In this document: piece by piece, positions 7,645 to 17,316 of the stretch
Layout: every line of letters begins with the position of its first letter
Numbering within the stretch: the stretch's first letter is position 1
Source: QWHO01 sp039809865
GTDB lineage: Bacteria > Vulcanimicrobiota > Xenobia > Xenobiales > QWHO01
Length of the DNA: 64,000 bases
Direction of reading: 5' to 3'
NCBI GenBank assembly: GCA_039809865.1
Contig: JBDHVW010000002.1
Coordinates: 62,001-126,000 of the forward strand
Position numbers and translations under genes: made by a program
Notes under the pieces: model-generated
What the model was told of the DNA's origin: nothing
Database searches by the model: none
The model's input: only the letters and a program-made list of their open reading frames with translations

Positions 7645-8910
7645 ATGCTTCCCCCCCTGAATAATGACCGAGACGTCCGCAAATACGCGCGGGAGAACAT
7701 CGGTGGGCGCACCGAGGACATGGAGAAGGCGTTGGATACCCTCGCCACCAACGCGCCCAACTCAGACGTTCAGGATGTGGCCAACGTCGGCTTGATGGCC
7801 ATGCAGGGGGTCGACTCCGGCCGAGAGACCTCCGAGTTCGCTCGGCGCCACGCCGGCAAATCGGCCCTGGAGGTCCTGACCGATCCCGACCCGATGGGAA
7901 GCGTCCAGGGCGTCGGGCGCGTGGGCGAAGCGCTGACCGACCCCAACAATTCCTTCGCTCTCAATCTGTCTGGTGCCGAAACGGTGCTCGAGGCCATTCA
8001 AGGAGCCTCCATCCCGGGCGCCATGGGCCAGGCGGTGGCCTTCACGCTGCACGTGGGAGAGCACCTCAAGCAGGCGGGCCAGACCGCGACGCGCCACTCG
8101 GCGTTCGTCGACGGGCGGGCCGACCAGATGCTCGGCCCCGGCGAGAACTATGATTTCGTCGGCGTCTCGGGCGTCTATCACGCCGCTTTTTCCATCCTGA
8201 TGTCGATGGACGGCCGCCCCCAGGTGGGCGACAAGATGACCTGCGTGGAGCTGGCCGACCTGGGCAACTCGATGCTGCTCAATACCAACCAGGCCAACTC
8301 CAAGTATGACGGCTACCTGCAGGCCCCCGACACCCCGCGCACCGTCGTGCGCGAGGTCCTGGACGCCCTTCCCGGCACCGAGAAAGCCACCGCTGATACA
8401 CAGCGCTGGGCCGATCTGGGGAAAGCGTTGCTGGAAAACAACCCGCAGGCCACCGGGGCCTCGGTTTTCCTGGATTCGATCAGCCAGCGCAAGTCGGCCG
8501 ACTCCGTCAGCATGCTGGCGGTGGGGCGTAAGGCGATGGAGCAGATGCCCGCCGAGGCCCGCGAGGGGTTTGCGCAGAGCCTGATGGCCCAGACGATGCA
8601 GCAGCGCCACGCCGAGGCCGAGAGCCCGCTCAAGGGCGGTTGGGAAGCACTGGACAAACTGGCGTCGCAGGTCGCCTCACGCGAGCTGACCGCCGAGCAA
8701 GCCGTTACCAACGGCGTGGAATCGCTTTCGCAGAGCACCGGTGACCCCTGGCTTGAGCACGGCTCCACGACGCCTTCCAACGCTGGGATCGGCACCAACG
8801 GACAGGTGGTCTTCGTTCCGGGCGGACGCATCAAAGTGCGCAAGCCCGCGGCCCCGGCCGCCGAAGTGCCCAATCAGGTCGTCATGGAGCGCCCCGGACA
8901 GCTCGATTAG
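7645..8910 (+). CDS. Hypothetical protein, 421 aa, mostly helical
   Basis: I chose ATG 7645 (MLPPLNNDRDVRKYAREN) with GGAGAG at 7628-7633. The frame stays open upstream to 7534, but that part is Arg-rich and is where the palindromic elements lie. The protein is soluble and predicted helical, with many Ala/Gln/Glu segments and no signal peptide. The C-terminus is extended and basic/proline-containing (GGRIKVRKPAAPAAEV). No catalytic motif is recognisable. Its stop interleaves with that of the convergent megasynthase in TTAG at 8907-8910. Confidence 0.6.
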   Translation: MLPPLNNDRDVRKYARENIGGRTEDMEKALDTLATNAPNSDVQDVANVGLMAMQGVDSGRETSEFARRHAGKSALEVLTDPDPMGSVQGVGRVGEALTDPNNSFALNLSGAETVLEAIQGASIPGAMGQAVAFTLHVGEHLKQAGQTATRHSAFVDGRADQMLGPGENYDFVGVSGVYHAAFSILMSMDGRPQVGDKMTCVELADLGNSMLLNTNQANSKYDGYLQAPDTPRTVVREVLDALPGTEKATADTQRWADLGKALLENNPQATGASVFLDSISQRKSADSVSMLAVGRKAMEQMPAEAREGFAQSLMAQTMQQRHAEAESPLKGGWEALDKLASQVASRELTAEQAVTNGVESLSQSTGDPWLEHGSTTPSNAGIGTNGQVVFVPGGRIKVRKPAAPAAEVPNQVVMERPGQLD

Positions 8911-11900
8911 GGAACGTTCAACGCCGTCCGGGCCTCGAACGACCGCGTGAGGGCCGAGTCAGCCGTCCACTCCAGGCCCTCGAAGAGCGCCAGAGGCACG
9001 CCCTCGGCATCCACCAGCCGCACGTCGGCGGCCAGCAGCGAGTCGTGGGCCCGGCGCACGAACAGCTCGGCGCGCACGCCCTGCTTCGGGAAACGGGGCT
9101 GGAACTGGTGGTAGGCGTCCATGCGCGAGGGCAGCGACGGCTTGCCCAGCTCGACGTGCGTCCACAGAATGCCGAGTTGCAAGACGCCGTCCAGCACCAG
9201 CGGATCGGTCAACCATTCGCTGCGGGGCGGGTCGGCCATCCACTGGGCGGGCTTGGGCGCCGTGACCAGCGTGGCCGTCAGGCCCTGGTCGGAAATGCCC
9301 GTCAGGTCGTGAATCGCGTGGAAGTGCGGACCGTGGAACAGCATCTTGGCGTAGATCTGCTCCGGGTCGGCGCCGAACGCCCGTAGCGAAGACGGCGACT
9401 GCCACGCGGGAGCCGTGGGCAGCTCCGGCTGCAGCAACACCCGGGCGCGCGCATGCACGCGACCCGAATTGGGATCGACCAGCTCGACCGGAACCTGCAG
9501 GCCCTGGTCGCGAGGCTGGGCCGGACCGGCGGCCACGGCCACCGGCAGAGCCCCGTTCTCGATGGCCACGCCCTTGAACACGGCCACGTCCTCGAGACCG
9601 GCGAAACGCAGTCCCGGGTTGGCGTGCAGGGCCGCGTGACCGAACCACTCCATCATCATTGCCAGGGGCAGCACGGGACGTCCACCCAGCACGTGCGACG
9701 CCAGGAAGGGATATTCGCCGATGGAGAGCTTGAGTTGCAGCACGGGCGCCAGAGAAGGGGCAGCCGGGGCGACGGCCGGCTTGGAAGGCGGCTCGGGGGA
9801 GGGGAGGCCCGAGCCCAGGAGCAGCTCGACCTCATTGTGACCGGCCGTCAGCTCCTTCACCAGGGCCAGAGCGCCCGAAGGCACGTCGATCAAGCCCACA
9901 CCCAGGCGGGTGAACTCGCGGGCCAGGCCCTCGTTCACCATCCCGCCCGCCCACGGGCCCCAGCCCAGCGAGGCGACGCGGCAATCCAGGCGCCGGGCCG
10001 CTTCCTGGTGGGCGACCTTGTTCAGGATGTCGTTGGCCATGCAGTAGTCCACCTGACCGGGGCGACCATAGCGCGCCGTGACCGAGCTGAACAGCAACAG
10101 GCACTTGAGCGGGTCGGACTCGGTCAGCTCCAGCAAGTGGCGCAGACCCAGAATCTTGGTGTCGAAGACCGAGTCGAACTGCGCCTGCAGCTTGTCCACG
10201 ATCTTCTTGTCGGCCAGCACGCCCGCGCCGTGGACCAGCCCGCGGATGGGGCCGAACCGCGTGCGCACGTCGGTCAGGATCTCTTCCAGGCGGGCGCGGT
10301 CGCGCACGTCAGCGGAGTAGTAGGCGACCTGCGAGCCGGCGGCGCGCATGCGCTCCAGGTTGGCGGTCACCTCGCGGTTAGCCTGGAAGCGGCGGAAGGC
10401 CTCCTCCAACTCGGCCGGGCGCAGAGCGCCGCTACCGTTGCGATGAGAAGCGATAGCGCGCTTGAGGTCGGCCTCGGACTCGCTGCCCCGCAGCCAGTCC
10501 GGCTCGGCGAAGGGCTCGGGAGAACGTCCCAGCAGCACCAGGGTCGGCCGCACCTCGCGGGCCAGAGCCTCGGCCACGGCCGCGGTCACGCCGCGGGCAC
10601 CGCCCGTGATGATCACCACGTCGCCCTCGGCCAGCGGCTGGGGACGCTCGGCGTGCACCGGGCAATCGACCACAGCGACCTCGCAACGACCCTCGGGGGA
10701 CAACCCGACCTCGAGCGGACCGCCCTCGAGCAGCTCCTGCACCACAGCCTGGGCGGCGTCGTCGCGATCCCAATCCTGGGCCACGTCGAGCGCACGGCAG
10801 GTCACGCCGGGCCACTCGTGGGCCACGGTGCGGGCCAGACCCGCCAGCCCACCCGCGGTGGCATCGTAGTCGCCGCCGGTAAAGCCGAACGAGCCGTCCA
10901 TGCGGGTCACGGTGGCCACCAGGCTCACCCGGCCCGCCAGGCCTTTGAGCGCCTGGAAACTTTCCTTGAGGCCGGGGAGGCTATCGTAGCGATGGCGCCC
11001 GGAGGCCACCAGCACCACGGCTTCGGCCTGACCGAAGAGACCGAGGTGCGCGGAGACGCCCTGGGCCGCGAAGTGGTCGACGATGGCCGCCCCGAACTCG
11101 CCCGACGGGTCGAACACGGCCACGTGGGCCAGTTTCACGGCCGGTCCCGAGCTGTGGCAGGGACGCACGCTCACGCGCTTGCGCTCGAGCTGTTGCAGTA
11201 CCGCCGGAGCGGCTGCAGCTGCGGGAGTGGGGGCCGGGGCGGCGGCGCCGCCCTGAAGCTCATTGAGGACGTCCTGGAGAGTGCGCAGGCTGCCCATCCG
11301 ATCGGGGGAAACCCGGCCGGCGCCAGGCTGCCGCTCTTCCAGCGTGCCCAGAATCTCGACGCGTTTGATCGAGTCGATGCCGAGGTCGGCCTCGAGGTCC
11401 ATCGTCAGCGACAGCATCTCGAGCGGATAGCCGGTCTTTTCGGACACGGCCTCGAGCAGCGCCTTGGACAGCCCGGCCGAGGGGGCGGCCGCGGGGACGG
11501 CGCTCACGGGACCCAGCGTGGCCACGATCTGGCCCAGCGTGCGCAGACTGCCAACCTGGTCGGGAGCGATCTTGCCGCTGCCCGGGCGCGCTTCCTCGAG
11601 CGCGGCCAAAATCTCGACGCGCTTGATGGAGTCGATGCCGAGGTCGCTCTCGAGGTCCATCTCGAGGTGCAGCATCTCGCGGGGATAGCCGGTCTTGTCG
11701 GCCACGATGGCCAGCAGAACCTCGGCCACGTCACTGGGTGCCGCGACGGCAGCCACCGAGACCGTGGCCGGAGCGGCGGCGACGCCACCTTCGGTCAGCA
11801 CCTCACGCAGCGTACGCAGACTGCCGACGCGGTCGGCGGGAACGTGGATGGCGCCCGGCATCCGCTCTTCGACGGCGGCCAGAATCTCGACGCGCTTGAT

Positions 11901-14900
11901 GGAGTCGATGCCGAGATCGCTCTCCATGTCCATGTCGAGGTGGAGCATCTCGCGCGGGTAGCCGGTCTTGTCGGAAACGATACCCAGCAGCGCCTCGGAC
12001 AGATCGGCCGAAGGAGCGGCGGTCATCGCCGGGGCGGCCGCTGCGGTCGCCCCGGACGCCTGCAGCACCTCGCGCAGCGTGCGCAGGCTGCCGACGCGGT
12101 CGGCCTCGATGCGGCTCATGCCCGGCATCCGCTCCTCGATGGCGGCCAGGATCTCGACGCGCTTGATGGAGTCGATACCGAGGTCGGCCTCGAGGTCCAT
12201 CTCCAGATGGAGCATCTCGACCGGGTAGCCGGTCTTCTCGCTGACGACCGCCAGCAGGACCTTCTCAGCCCCCGCGTGTGCGGCTGGCGTGTCGACCGTC
12301 GGCTGCTTCGGAGCGGCCGGAGGCGCAGAGGCGACCGGGGCCGGAACGGGTGGCGCAACCGGAGCCGGCGGCACGTAGGCCACCGCAGCCGGCGGCACGT
12401 AGGCCACCGGAGCCGGCGGCGCGTAAGCCACCGGAGCCGGCGGGGCATACACGGTCGGGGCGGGGAGCGCTACCGGCTGCGGCGGAGCCGTGCCGAGCAT
12501 CCCCGAGACGAGCCGCTGCTGGCCGTGGAGCATCTCCAGGAACGTGCGCTGGGCCATCTCCTGGCTCTCCAGGAAGCGCTGGTGCAGGGTCGCGGTTTGC
12601 GATTGCAGAGCCTGCATCGCCGCCAGACTCGATTGCACGCCGCGGAGCGCCTCGAGCACGGCCGGATTGGCCTGGGCCGTCGCCACCGGGGGCGCCGGAG
12701 CGACCGGAACCGGGGTCGCAGGGACCACAGGGACCGGCGGCGCCGGGGCAGCCGCCGCCGGCAGAGCCGGAGCCGCAGGCTTCACAACCGGAGCCTTGCC
12801 CCCGTTGCCTGAAACGTTTTCCTGGCTCGCCGGACGGGGCGAGCGATAGTTGGAACCCACGAGTTGGACCTCCATGCGCTTCTGGCGCGGCTCAGGCGGT
12901 AGAATCTCCCAGTTTTCCAGCTGCACCGGATAGCCCAGTGCGGCCAGGCGCGCCAGACCCCGCGCGAGCTCCACGAGCCCGCCGTCCAGCGCGATGTTCT
13001 CGTGCTCACGGTTGCCCAGGATCGCCTGAGCCAGACCGGTCAGCACTTTGCGCGGTCCCACCTCGACGAAGATGCGGGCGCCCGCGGCGTAAAGGTTCTC
13101 CATCAGCTCCACCCAGCGAACGGGCGAAACCAGCTGCGACGCCAGCGCCTGGCGCGCGTCGTCGGGGTAGGGGTCGGCCGTGGCGTTGGCCAGCACCGGG
13201 AAGCGGGGCGCAGCGAACTCCACGTCGCTCAGGCCGGCCAGGAACGGCTCGTAAGCCGAGGCCACCAGCGGGCTGTGAAAGGCCGCCGCCACATTGAGCG
13301 GAACCGCCTTCAGGCCGGCGTTCTTGACCTTCTGGGCCGCCTCGGCGATGGCCGGCCGCGAGCCCGAGAGCACGGTCTGCACCGGGCTGTTCAGGTTGGC
13401 CAGCACCACCTCGGTGCCGTTGACGGCGGTGCGCACGGCGTCGGCCGGCGCGCTGACGGCCAGCATCGTGCCGCGCTCCTCACCGGGACGACCGGCCATC
13501 AGGTCCCCGCGCAGCTTGCTGAGTGCCAGCAGCGAGGCCCGGTCGATGCAGCCGGCGGCGTGCAGCGCTACCAGCTCGCCGTAGCTGTGGCCGGCGGCTA
13601 CCGCCGGGCGTACGCCGAAGCGATCCAGAATGGCCACCAGGCCCGACTCGACCGCGCCCAGCGCGGGCTGGGTTACCTCGGTGCGCGTCAGGGCGGCCTT
13701 CTGGGCCTCGCGCTCGTCACTCGTAAAGACTGAAGGCGGATAGATGCGCGAGGTCACCTCGCGCCCGACGGCCTCCAGCGACTCGAGCATCTCGGGGAAG
13801 ACGCAGGCCAGCTCGCGGCCCATTCCCACCACCTGGGAGCCCTGGCCCGGGAAGAGGAAAGCGATCTCGCCCGGCATCGGGCCCTGGCCGACGAACAGCG
13901 CCGGATGGTCTTTGCCCGCCTTCAGGGCGGACAGAGCCTCGGCCAGATCGTTCACGACCAGTGCCCGGAAAGGCGCCTCGTGATTGAAGCTCTGACGCGA
14001 CAGGCCGGCGGCGCGCGCGTCTCCTTTGCAGGCCTCCATCTGAGAGATCAGCTCGGAGCGGGTGGCTCCGCTGAAGGCGAAGAGCTGAACCGAGCCGTCC
14101 CAGGCCACCTCGGCCCGTTTGGGATCGGCCTCTTCCAGCACCACGTGGAAGTTGGAGCCACCGAATCCGAACGAGCTCAGCGCCGCGCGGCGCGGATGCT
14201 CGGGCGTGCCCAGCCACGGGCGGGTCTCGGTGTTGAGGTAGAACGGGCTGTCCCCGATGTTCATGCGAGGGTTGGGGGCCTCGATCTTGAGCGTCGCCGG
14301 CATCACCTTGTGATACAGCGAGAGTGCGGTCTTGATCATCCCGGCTGCGCCAGCGGCCGCCTTGGTGTGTCCCAGGTTGGACTTGACCGAGCCCAGGGCC
14401 ACGACGTTCTTGGGCACCTGCGCCGAGCTATAAACCTCGCGCAGGGCCTCGAACTCCACCGCGTCGCCGACCTTGGTGCCGGTGCCGTGGGCTTCGACCA
14501 GCTCCACCGTGGCAGGGTCTACGCCCGACACGCGATACGCATCGCGCAGGCAGCGCATTTGACCCGGGGAGGCAGGTGCGTAGACCGCCTGGCCCACGCC
14601 GTCGGAGGAGGTTCCCACGCCGCGGATCACGGCGTAAATGCGGTCTTCGTCCTTGCGGGCGTCCGCGAGGCGCTTGAGCACGATCATCCCGATGCCTTCG
14701 CCCAGCATGGTGCCGTCAGCCGACTGATCGAACGGCCGGATCTGGCCCGAGGGCGACAGCGCGGGGGTCTTGCTGAAGCACATGAACATGAAAATGTCGT
14801 TGAACGTGTCCACGCCGCCGGTGACGACCATATCGGCCCGGCCGCCCTGCAGCTCCATCACGCCCATGTGCAGAGCCGAGAGCGAGGATGCGCAGGCCGC

Positions 14901-15509
14901 GTCCACGACGCAGTTGGTGCCCTGGAGGTCGAGGCGGTTGGCGATACGGCCCGCGACGACGTTGCCCAGGAGGCCCGGGAACGAGTTCTCCTGCCAGGGC
15001 ACATAGTCGTCGGCGATGCGGCGCACCACCTCCTCGGTGGTCTCGGCGTCCACGCCGCTGGCCAGCAGGGCCCGGCGCCAGATGGGGTGGCCCAGGCGAG
15101 CACCCAGCGGGATCACCAGCTCCAGGGTGCCGGTGACACCCAGGATGACGCTGGTCATCTCGCGATTGAAGGCTTTGCCCGTTCCATAGCCGGCGTCTTC
15201 CAGCGCGGCGCGCGCGCAGACCAGGCCCAGCAGCTGCGAGGTGTCGGTCGCCTCGAGCACGGTGGGGGGCAGGCTGAACTCGGTGGGGTCGAAGGCCAGC
15301 GGTGAAATGAAGCCGCCCCGGCGACAGTAGGTCATATCGGGGCTCTTGGGATCGCCGTCGAAGTAGTCGTCCGGATTCCAGTGCGTATTGGGGACGTCGC
15401 TGACGGCGTCGATCCCCATCCGGATCAGGTTCCAGAAGCCTTTCAGATCGGGGGCCTTGGGGAAAATCCCCGCCAGGCCTACGATGGCGACGTCGTTCTC
15501 AGTGCTCAC
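8907..15509 (-). CDS. pfaA-like: PfaA-type polyketide/fatty acid megasynthase (KS-AT-4xACP-KR-DH)
   Basis: This encodes 2200 residues. KS: Cys206 in DAACASS, His341 in EAHGTGT, His381 in SNLGHTK. AT: about 545-840 with Ser642 in GHSYGE and the FPGQGSQ entry motif. A Pro/Ala-rich linker leads to four carrier domains between about 1080 and 1420, each with LGIDSIKR, whose Ser takes phosphopantetheine. KR: about 1620-1865 with TGGARGV and a YCMAND active-site Tyr. The C-terminal hot-dog dehydratase-like domain (about 1920-2180) has SHVLGGRPVLP and DPLVLDGVLQ. This order is that of PfaA in PUFA and related secondary-lipid synthases. It overlaps pfaD by 11 bases. No pfaB, pfaC or phosphopantetheinyl transferase is in the window, so the product is unknown. 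Confidence 0.93.
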   Translation of the reverse strand: MSTENDVAIVGLAGIFPKAPDLKGFWNLIRMGIDAVSDVPNTHWNPDDYFDGDPKSPDMTYCRRGGFISPLAFDPTEFSLPPTVLEATDTSQLLGLVCARAALEDAGYGTGKAFNREMTSVILGVTGTLELVIPLGARLGHPIWRRALLASGVDAETTEEVVRRIADDYVPWQENSFPGLLGNVVAGRIANRLDLQGTNCVVDAACASSLSALHMGVMELQGGRADMVVTGGVDTFNDIFMFMCFSKTPALSPSGQIRPFDQSADGTMLGEGIGMIVLKRLADARKDEDRIYAVIRGVGTSSDGVGQAVYAPASPGQMRCLRDAYRVSGVDPATVELVEAHGTGTKVGDAVEFEALREVYSSAQVPKNVVALGSVKSNLGHTKAAAGAAGMIKTALSLYHKVMPATLKIEAPNPRMNIGDSPFYLNTETRPWLGTPEHPRRAALSSFGFGGSNFHVVLEEADPKRAEVAWDGSVQLFAFSGATRSELISQMEACKGDARAAGLSRQSFNHEAPFRALVVNDLAEALSALKAGKDHPALFVGQGPMPGEIAFLFPGQGSQVVGMGRELACVFPEMLESLEAVGREVTSRIYPPSVFTSDEREAQKAALTRTEVTQPALGAVESGLVAILDRFGVRPAVAAGHSYGELVALHAAGCIDRASLLALSKLRGDLMAGRPGEERGTMLAVSAPADAVRTAVNGTEVVLANLNSPVQTVLSGSRPAIAEAAQKVKNAGLKAVPLNVAAAFHSPLVASAYEPFLAGLSDVEFAAPRFPVLANATADPYPDDARQALASQLVSPVRWVELMENLYAAGARIFVEVGPRKVLTGLAQAILGNREHENIALDGGLVELARGLARLAALGYPVQLENWEILPPEPRQKRMEVQLVGSNYRSPRPASQENVSGNGGKAPVVKPAAPALPAAAAPAPPVPVVPATPVPVAPAPPVATAQANPAVLEALRGVQSSLAAMQALQSQTATLHQRFLESQEMAQRTFLEMLHGQQRLVSGMLGTAPPQPVALPAPTVYAPPAPVAYAPPAPVAYVPPAAVAYVPPAPVAPPVPAPVASAPPAAPKQPTVDTPAAHAGAEKVLLAVVSEKTGYPVEMLHLEMDLEADLGIDSIKRVEILAAIEERMPGMSRIEADRVGSLRTLREVLQASGATAAAAPAMTAAPSADLSEALLGIVSDKTGYPREMLHLDMDMESDLGIDSIKRVEILAAVEERMPGAIHVPADRVGSLRTLREVLTEGGVAAAPATVSVAAVAAPSDVAEVLLAIVADKTGYPREMLHLEMDLESDLGIDSIKRVEILAALEEARPGSGKIAPDQVGSLRTLGQIVATLGPVSAVPAAAPSAGLSKALLEAVSEKTGYPLEMLSLTMDLEADLGIDSIKRVEILGTLEERQPGAGRVSPDRMGSLRTLQDVLNELQGGAAAPAPTPAAAAAPAVLQQLERKRVSVRPCHSSGPAVKLAHVAVFDPSGEFGAAIVDHFAAQGVSAHLGLFGQAEAVVLVASGRHRYDSLPGLKESFQALKGLAGRVSLVATVTRMDGSFGFTGGDYDATAGGLAGLARTVAHEWPGVTCRALDVAQDWDRDDAAQAVVQELLEGGPLEVGLSPEGRCEVAVVDCPVHAERPQPLAEGDVVIITGGARGVTAAVAEALAREVRPTLVLLGRSPEPFAEPDWLRGSESEADLKRAIASHRNGSGALRPAELEEAFRRFQANREVTANLERMRAAGSQVAYYSADVRDRARLEEILTDVRTRFGPIRGLVHGAGVLADKKIVDKLQAQFDSVFDTKILGLRHLLELTESDPLKCLLLFSSVTARYGRPGQVDYCMANDILNKVAHQEAARRLDCRVASLGWGPWAGGMVNEGLAREFTRLGVGLIDVPSGALALVKELTAGHNEVELLLGSGLPSPEPPSKPAVAPAAPSLAPVLQLKLSIGEYPFLASHVLGGRPVLPLAMMMEWFGHAALHANPGLRFAGLEDVAVFKGVAIENGALPVAVAAGPAQPRDQGLQVPVELVDPNSGRVHARARVLLQPELPTAPAWQSPSSLRAFGADPEQIYAKMLFHGPHFHAIHDLTGISDQGLTATLVTAPKPAQWMADPPRSEWLTDPLVLDGVLQLGILWTHVELGKPSLPSRMDAYHQFQPRFPKQGVRAELFVRRAHDSLLAADVRLVDAEGVPLALFEGLEWTADSALTRSFEARTALNVP
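12364..12459 (-). repeat. 24-bp tandem repeat coding the PKS linker
   Basis: Four copies of a 24-bp unit start at 12364, 12388, 12412 and 12436, with growing divergence toward 12459. On the coding strand they specify an eight-residue repeat of the type PPAPVAYV, part of the flexible Pro/Ala linker between AT and the first carrier domain. Copy number could vary by slippage. Confidence 0.85.
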
Positions 15510-17127
15510 GCAGCAACTCTCCCACGGGCATCGGTCGGAAATTCTGCAGCGCCACGGGCAGTTTCACGCCCTGGCTCTGCAACCAGTGAATCCGGGTGCG
15601 GTAGGCGGCTCCAAACATCAGGTTGTGAGCCACTACCGCCACCTTACGCTCGGACAGCTCGGCCAGGAACGTGCCGGCGGTCCACTCGTTGAACGCTCCC
15701 ATTGCCGGGCCACACCAGATCTGGTAATCCACCTTGCGGGTGGGATCGCCAGCGTTGGCCCAGCCGGAGGCGCGTCCGAGGTAGGAGCGGAAGATGAGAG
15801 CCAGCTTGTGTTTGGGCTCGGCTTCGGCCCGCGCCACCTGACGCGGATCGCGCTCCTCGAAAAACTTGCGGGTATTCTCCCACTCTTGCTCCAGGGTGCA
15901 GCGGAAGTAGTCCCGCTCCAGCACGGTGCGCTCGGCGGCCGGCAAAGCCTGAATGCTGTCGTAGGCGCGATACAGGTCATACAGCTTGCGGGCGCGCACC
16001 GGGAACATCGTCCCCCACTTGAGCACCTGCACTTTGACGCCCATCTCGAACATGTCGGCCGCGGGGGCCATGTTGATGTCGGCCTGGGAAGCCTGGGCCA
16101 GCATCTCCTTGACGACCGGCGAGGTGCCGGCCTCGATGCAGGCCTGGTTGACCGAGCCCGTCAGCACGTAGTCGGCGCCCATCGCAAAGGCGGCCGCGCA
16201 GCTCAGGGGCGTCGAGATGCCGCCGGCCGCGCCCACGCGGATCGGCTTGGCATACTGGAACTGCTCCTGCAACTGGTCGCGCAGCTCGAGCAACGACGGG
16301 AGCAGCGTCACCAGGGCACGATTGTCGGTATGACCTCCCGAGTCGGCTTCGGCGGTCAGATCCTCGGCGATGGGAACCTGGGCCGCCAGTTGAGCCTGCT
16401 CGGCCGTCAGGACGCCTTTCTCGACAAGCTGGCGGATCATCGCCTCGGGAGCGGGCGAGAGGAACTTGCGCGCCACCTCCAGCCGGGAGACTTTCCCCAG
16501 CACATGCTGCGGAGTCACGATGGAGCCGTCGGGCCCGCGATGGATGCCGGAAAGGCGGTAGCGCACCAGCGGCAGCGTCAGCTTCAGGAAGGCCGAGGCG
16601 CAGACGCGGTGCACACCGTGCTTGAGATACATATCCACCAGCACGTCCTCGAGGCCGACCTCGTTGGGGCTGTGGATGAGGTTGAAACCGTAGGGCTTGT
16701 CCCCCAGCGCTTTGAGGCGGTGGATGGTCTCCTCGACCCGCCGCGGCGAGAGGCCGGCGGCGCCAAAGATGCCCAGCAGCCCTTCGTTGGCCATCGCCTC
16801 GACCATCTCGGCGGAGGCGATGCCGTTGGCCATCGCGCCGCCCACGTAGGCGTAGCGCACGCCGTGGGTGGAAAGGAAGCCGGGATTGCCCATTTGCTCG
16901 GGGCGCAGGCCGGGCACGTAGCCCGCCAGCGGCAGCGCATTGGCCGGGGGAGCGTCCGAGTAAGCCAGCTGGCCGGCTCCGGCCACGGCAAGTTTTCCGT
17001 CCTGTAAGACCAGCGCGCAAGGCTCGTCGAGGCGCAGCAACTGCTCGCGCAGCGAAGCCTCACCTGTCCTGACAGGCTGGGAAGAAGACCACCAGGCCTT
17101 TTGGGTCGTTATCGAAAGCATGCTCAT
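15499..17127 (-). CDS. pfaD: PfaD-type trans-acting enoyl reductase
   Basis: This encodes 542 residues. It is an FMN-binding TIM-barrel protein related to nitronate monooxygenases; the phosphate-binding region is GGISTPLSCAAAFAMGADYVLTG, seen here as GGISTP and GADYVLTGS. The family-specific second half (WGTMFPVRARKLYDLYRAY, PKHKLALIFRSYLGR, YQIWCGPAMGAFNEW) marks PfaD, the reductase that acts in trans on PUFA-type synthases. Its 3' end overlaps the megasynthase start by 11 bases, so expression is coupled. ATG 17127 or ATG 17121 could start it; neither has a strong ribosome site. It is divergent from the TPR gene. Confidence 0.92.
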   Translation of the reverse strand: MSMLSITTQKAWWSSSQPVRTGEASLREQLLRLDEPCALVLQDGKLAVAGAGQLAYSDAPPANALPLAGYVPGLRPEQMGNPGFLSTHGVRYAYVGGAMANGIASAEMVEAMANEGLLGIFGAAGLSPRRVEETIHRLKALGDKPYGFNLIHSPNEVGLEDVLVDMYLKHGVHRVCASAFLKLTLPLVRYRLSGIHRGPDGSIVTPQHVLGKVSRLEVARKFLSPAPEAMIRQLVEKGVLTAEQAQLAAQVPIAEDLTAEADSGGHTDNRALVTLLPSLLELRDQLQEQFQYAKPIRVGAAGGISTPLSCAAAFAMGADYVLTGSVNQACIEAGTSPVVKEMLAQASQADINMAPAADMFEMGVKVQVLKWGTMFPVRARKLYDLYRAYDSIQALPAAERTVLERDYFRCTLEQEWENTRKFFEERDPRQVARAEAEPKHKLALIFRSYLGRASGWANAGDPTRKVDYQIWCGPAMGAFNEWTAGTFLAELSERKVAVVAHNLMFGAAYRTRIHWLQSQGVKLPVALQNFRPMPVGELLREH

Positions 17128-17316
17128 AGAAAGTCTTTTCGCTCCGGATATCTGGCGATTCTATCACAAACGCGCAAGCTACCCGCAAGTCAAGGGAGGT
17201 TATGCCCAACCCCTCCGGTTTTCGGACGCGATCCGGGGCGAGCTGCGCAGAATTCGTTTGCTCTCAGGGGTTTCCCTTGAGGGATTTCCCCGAGATGGCT
17301 CAGAAAGGCCTGTCCG

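Noticed and set aside
9453..12812. 1119-aa plus-strand open frame
   Set aside because: It is antisense to the PfaA-like megasynthase, His/Gly/Arg-rich and without start signals or motifs; it is a mirror frame of GC-rich codons.
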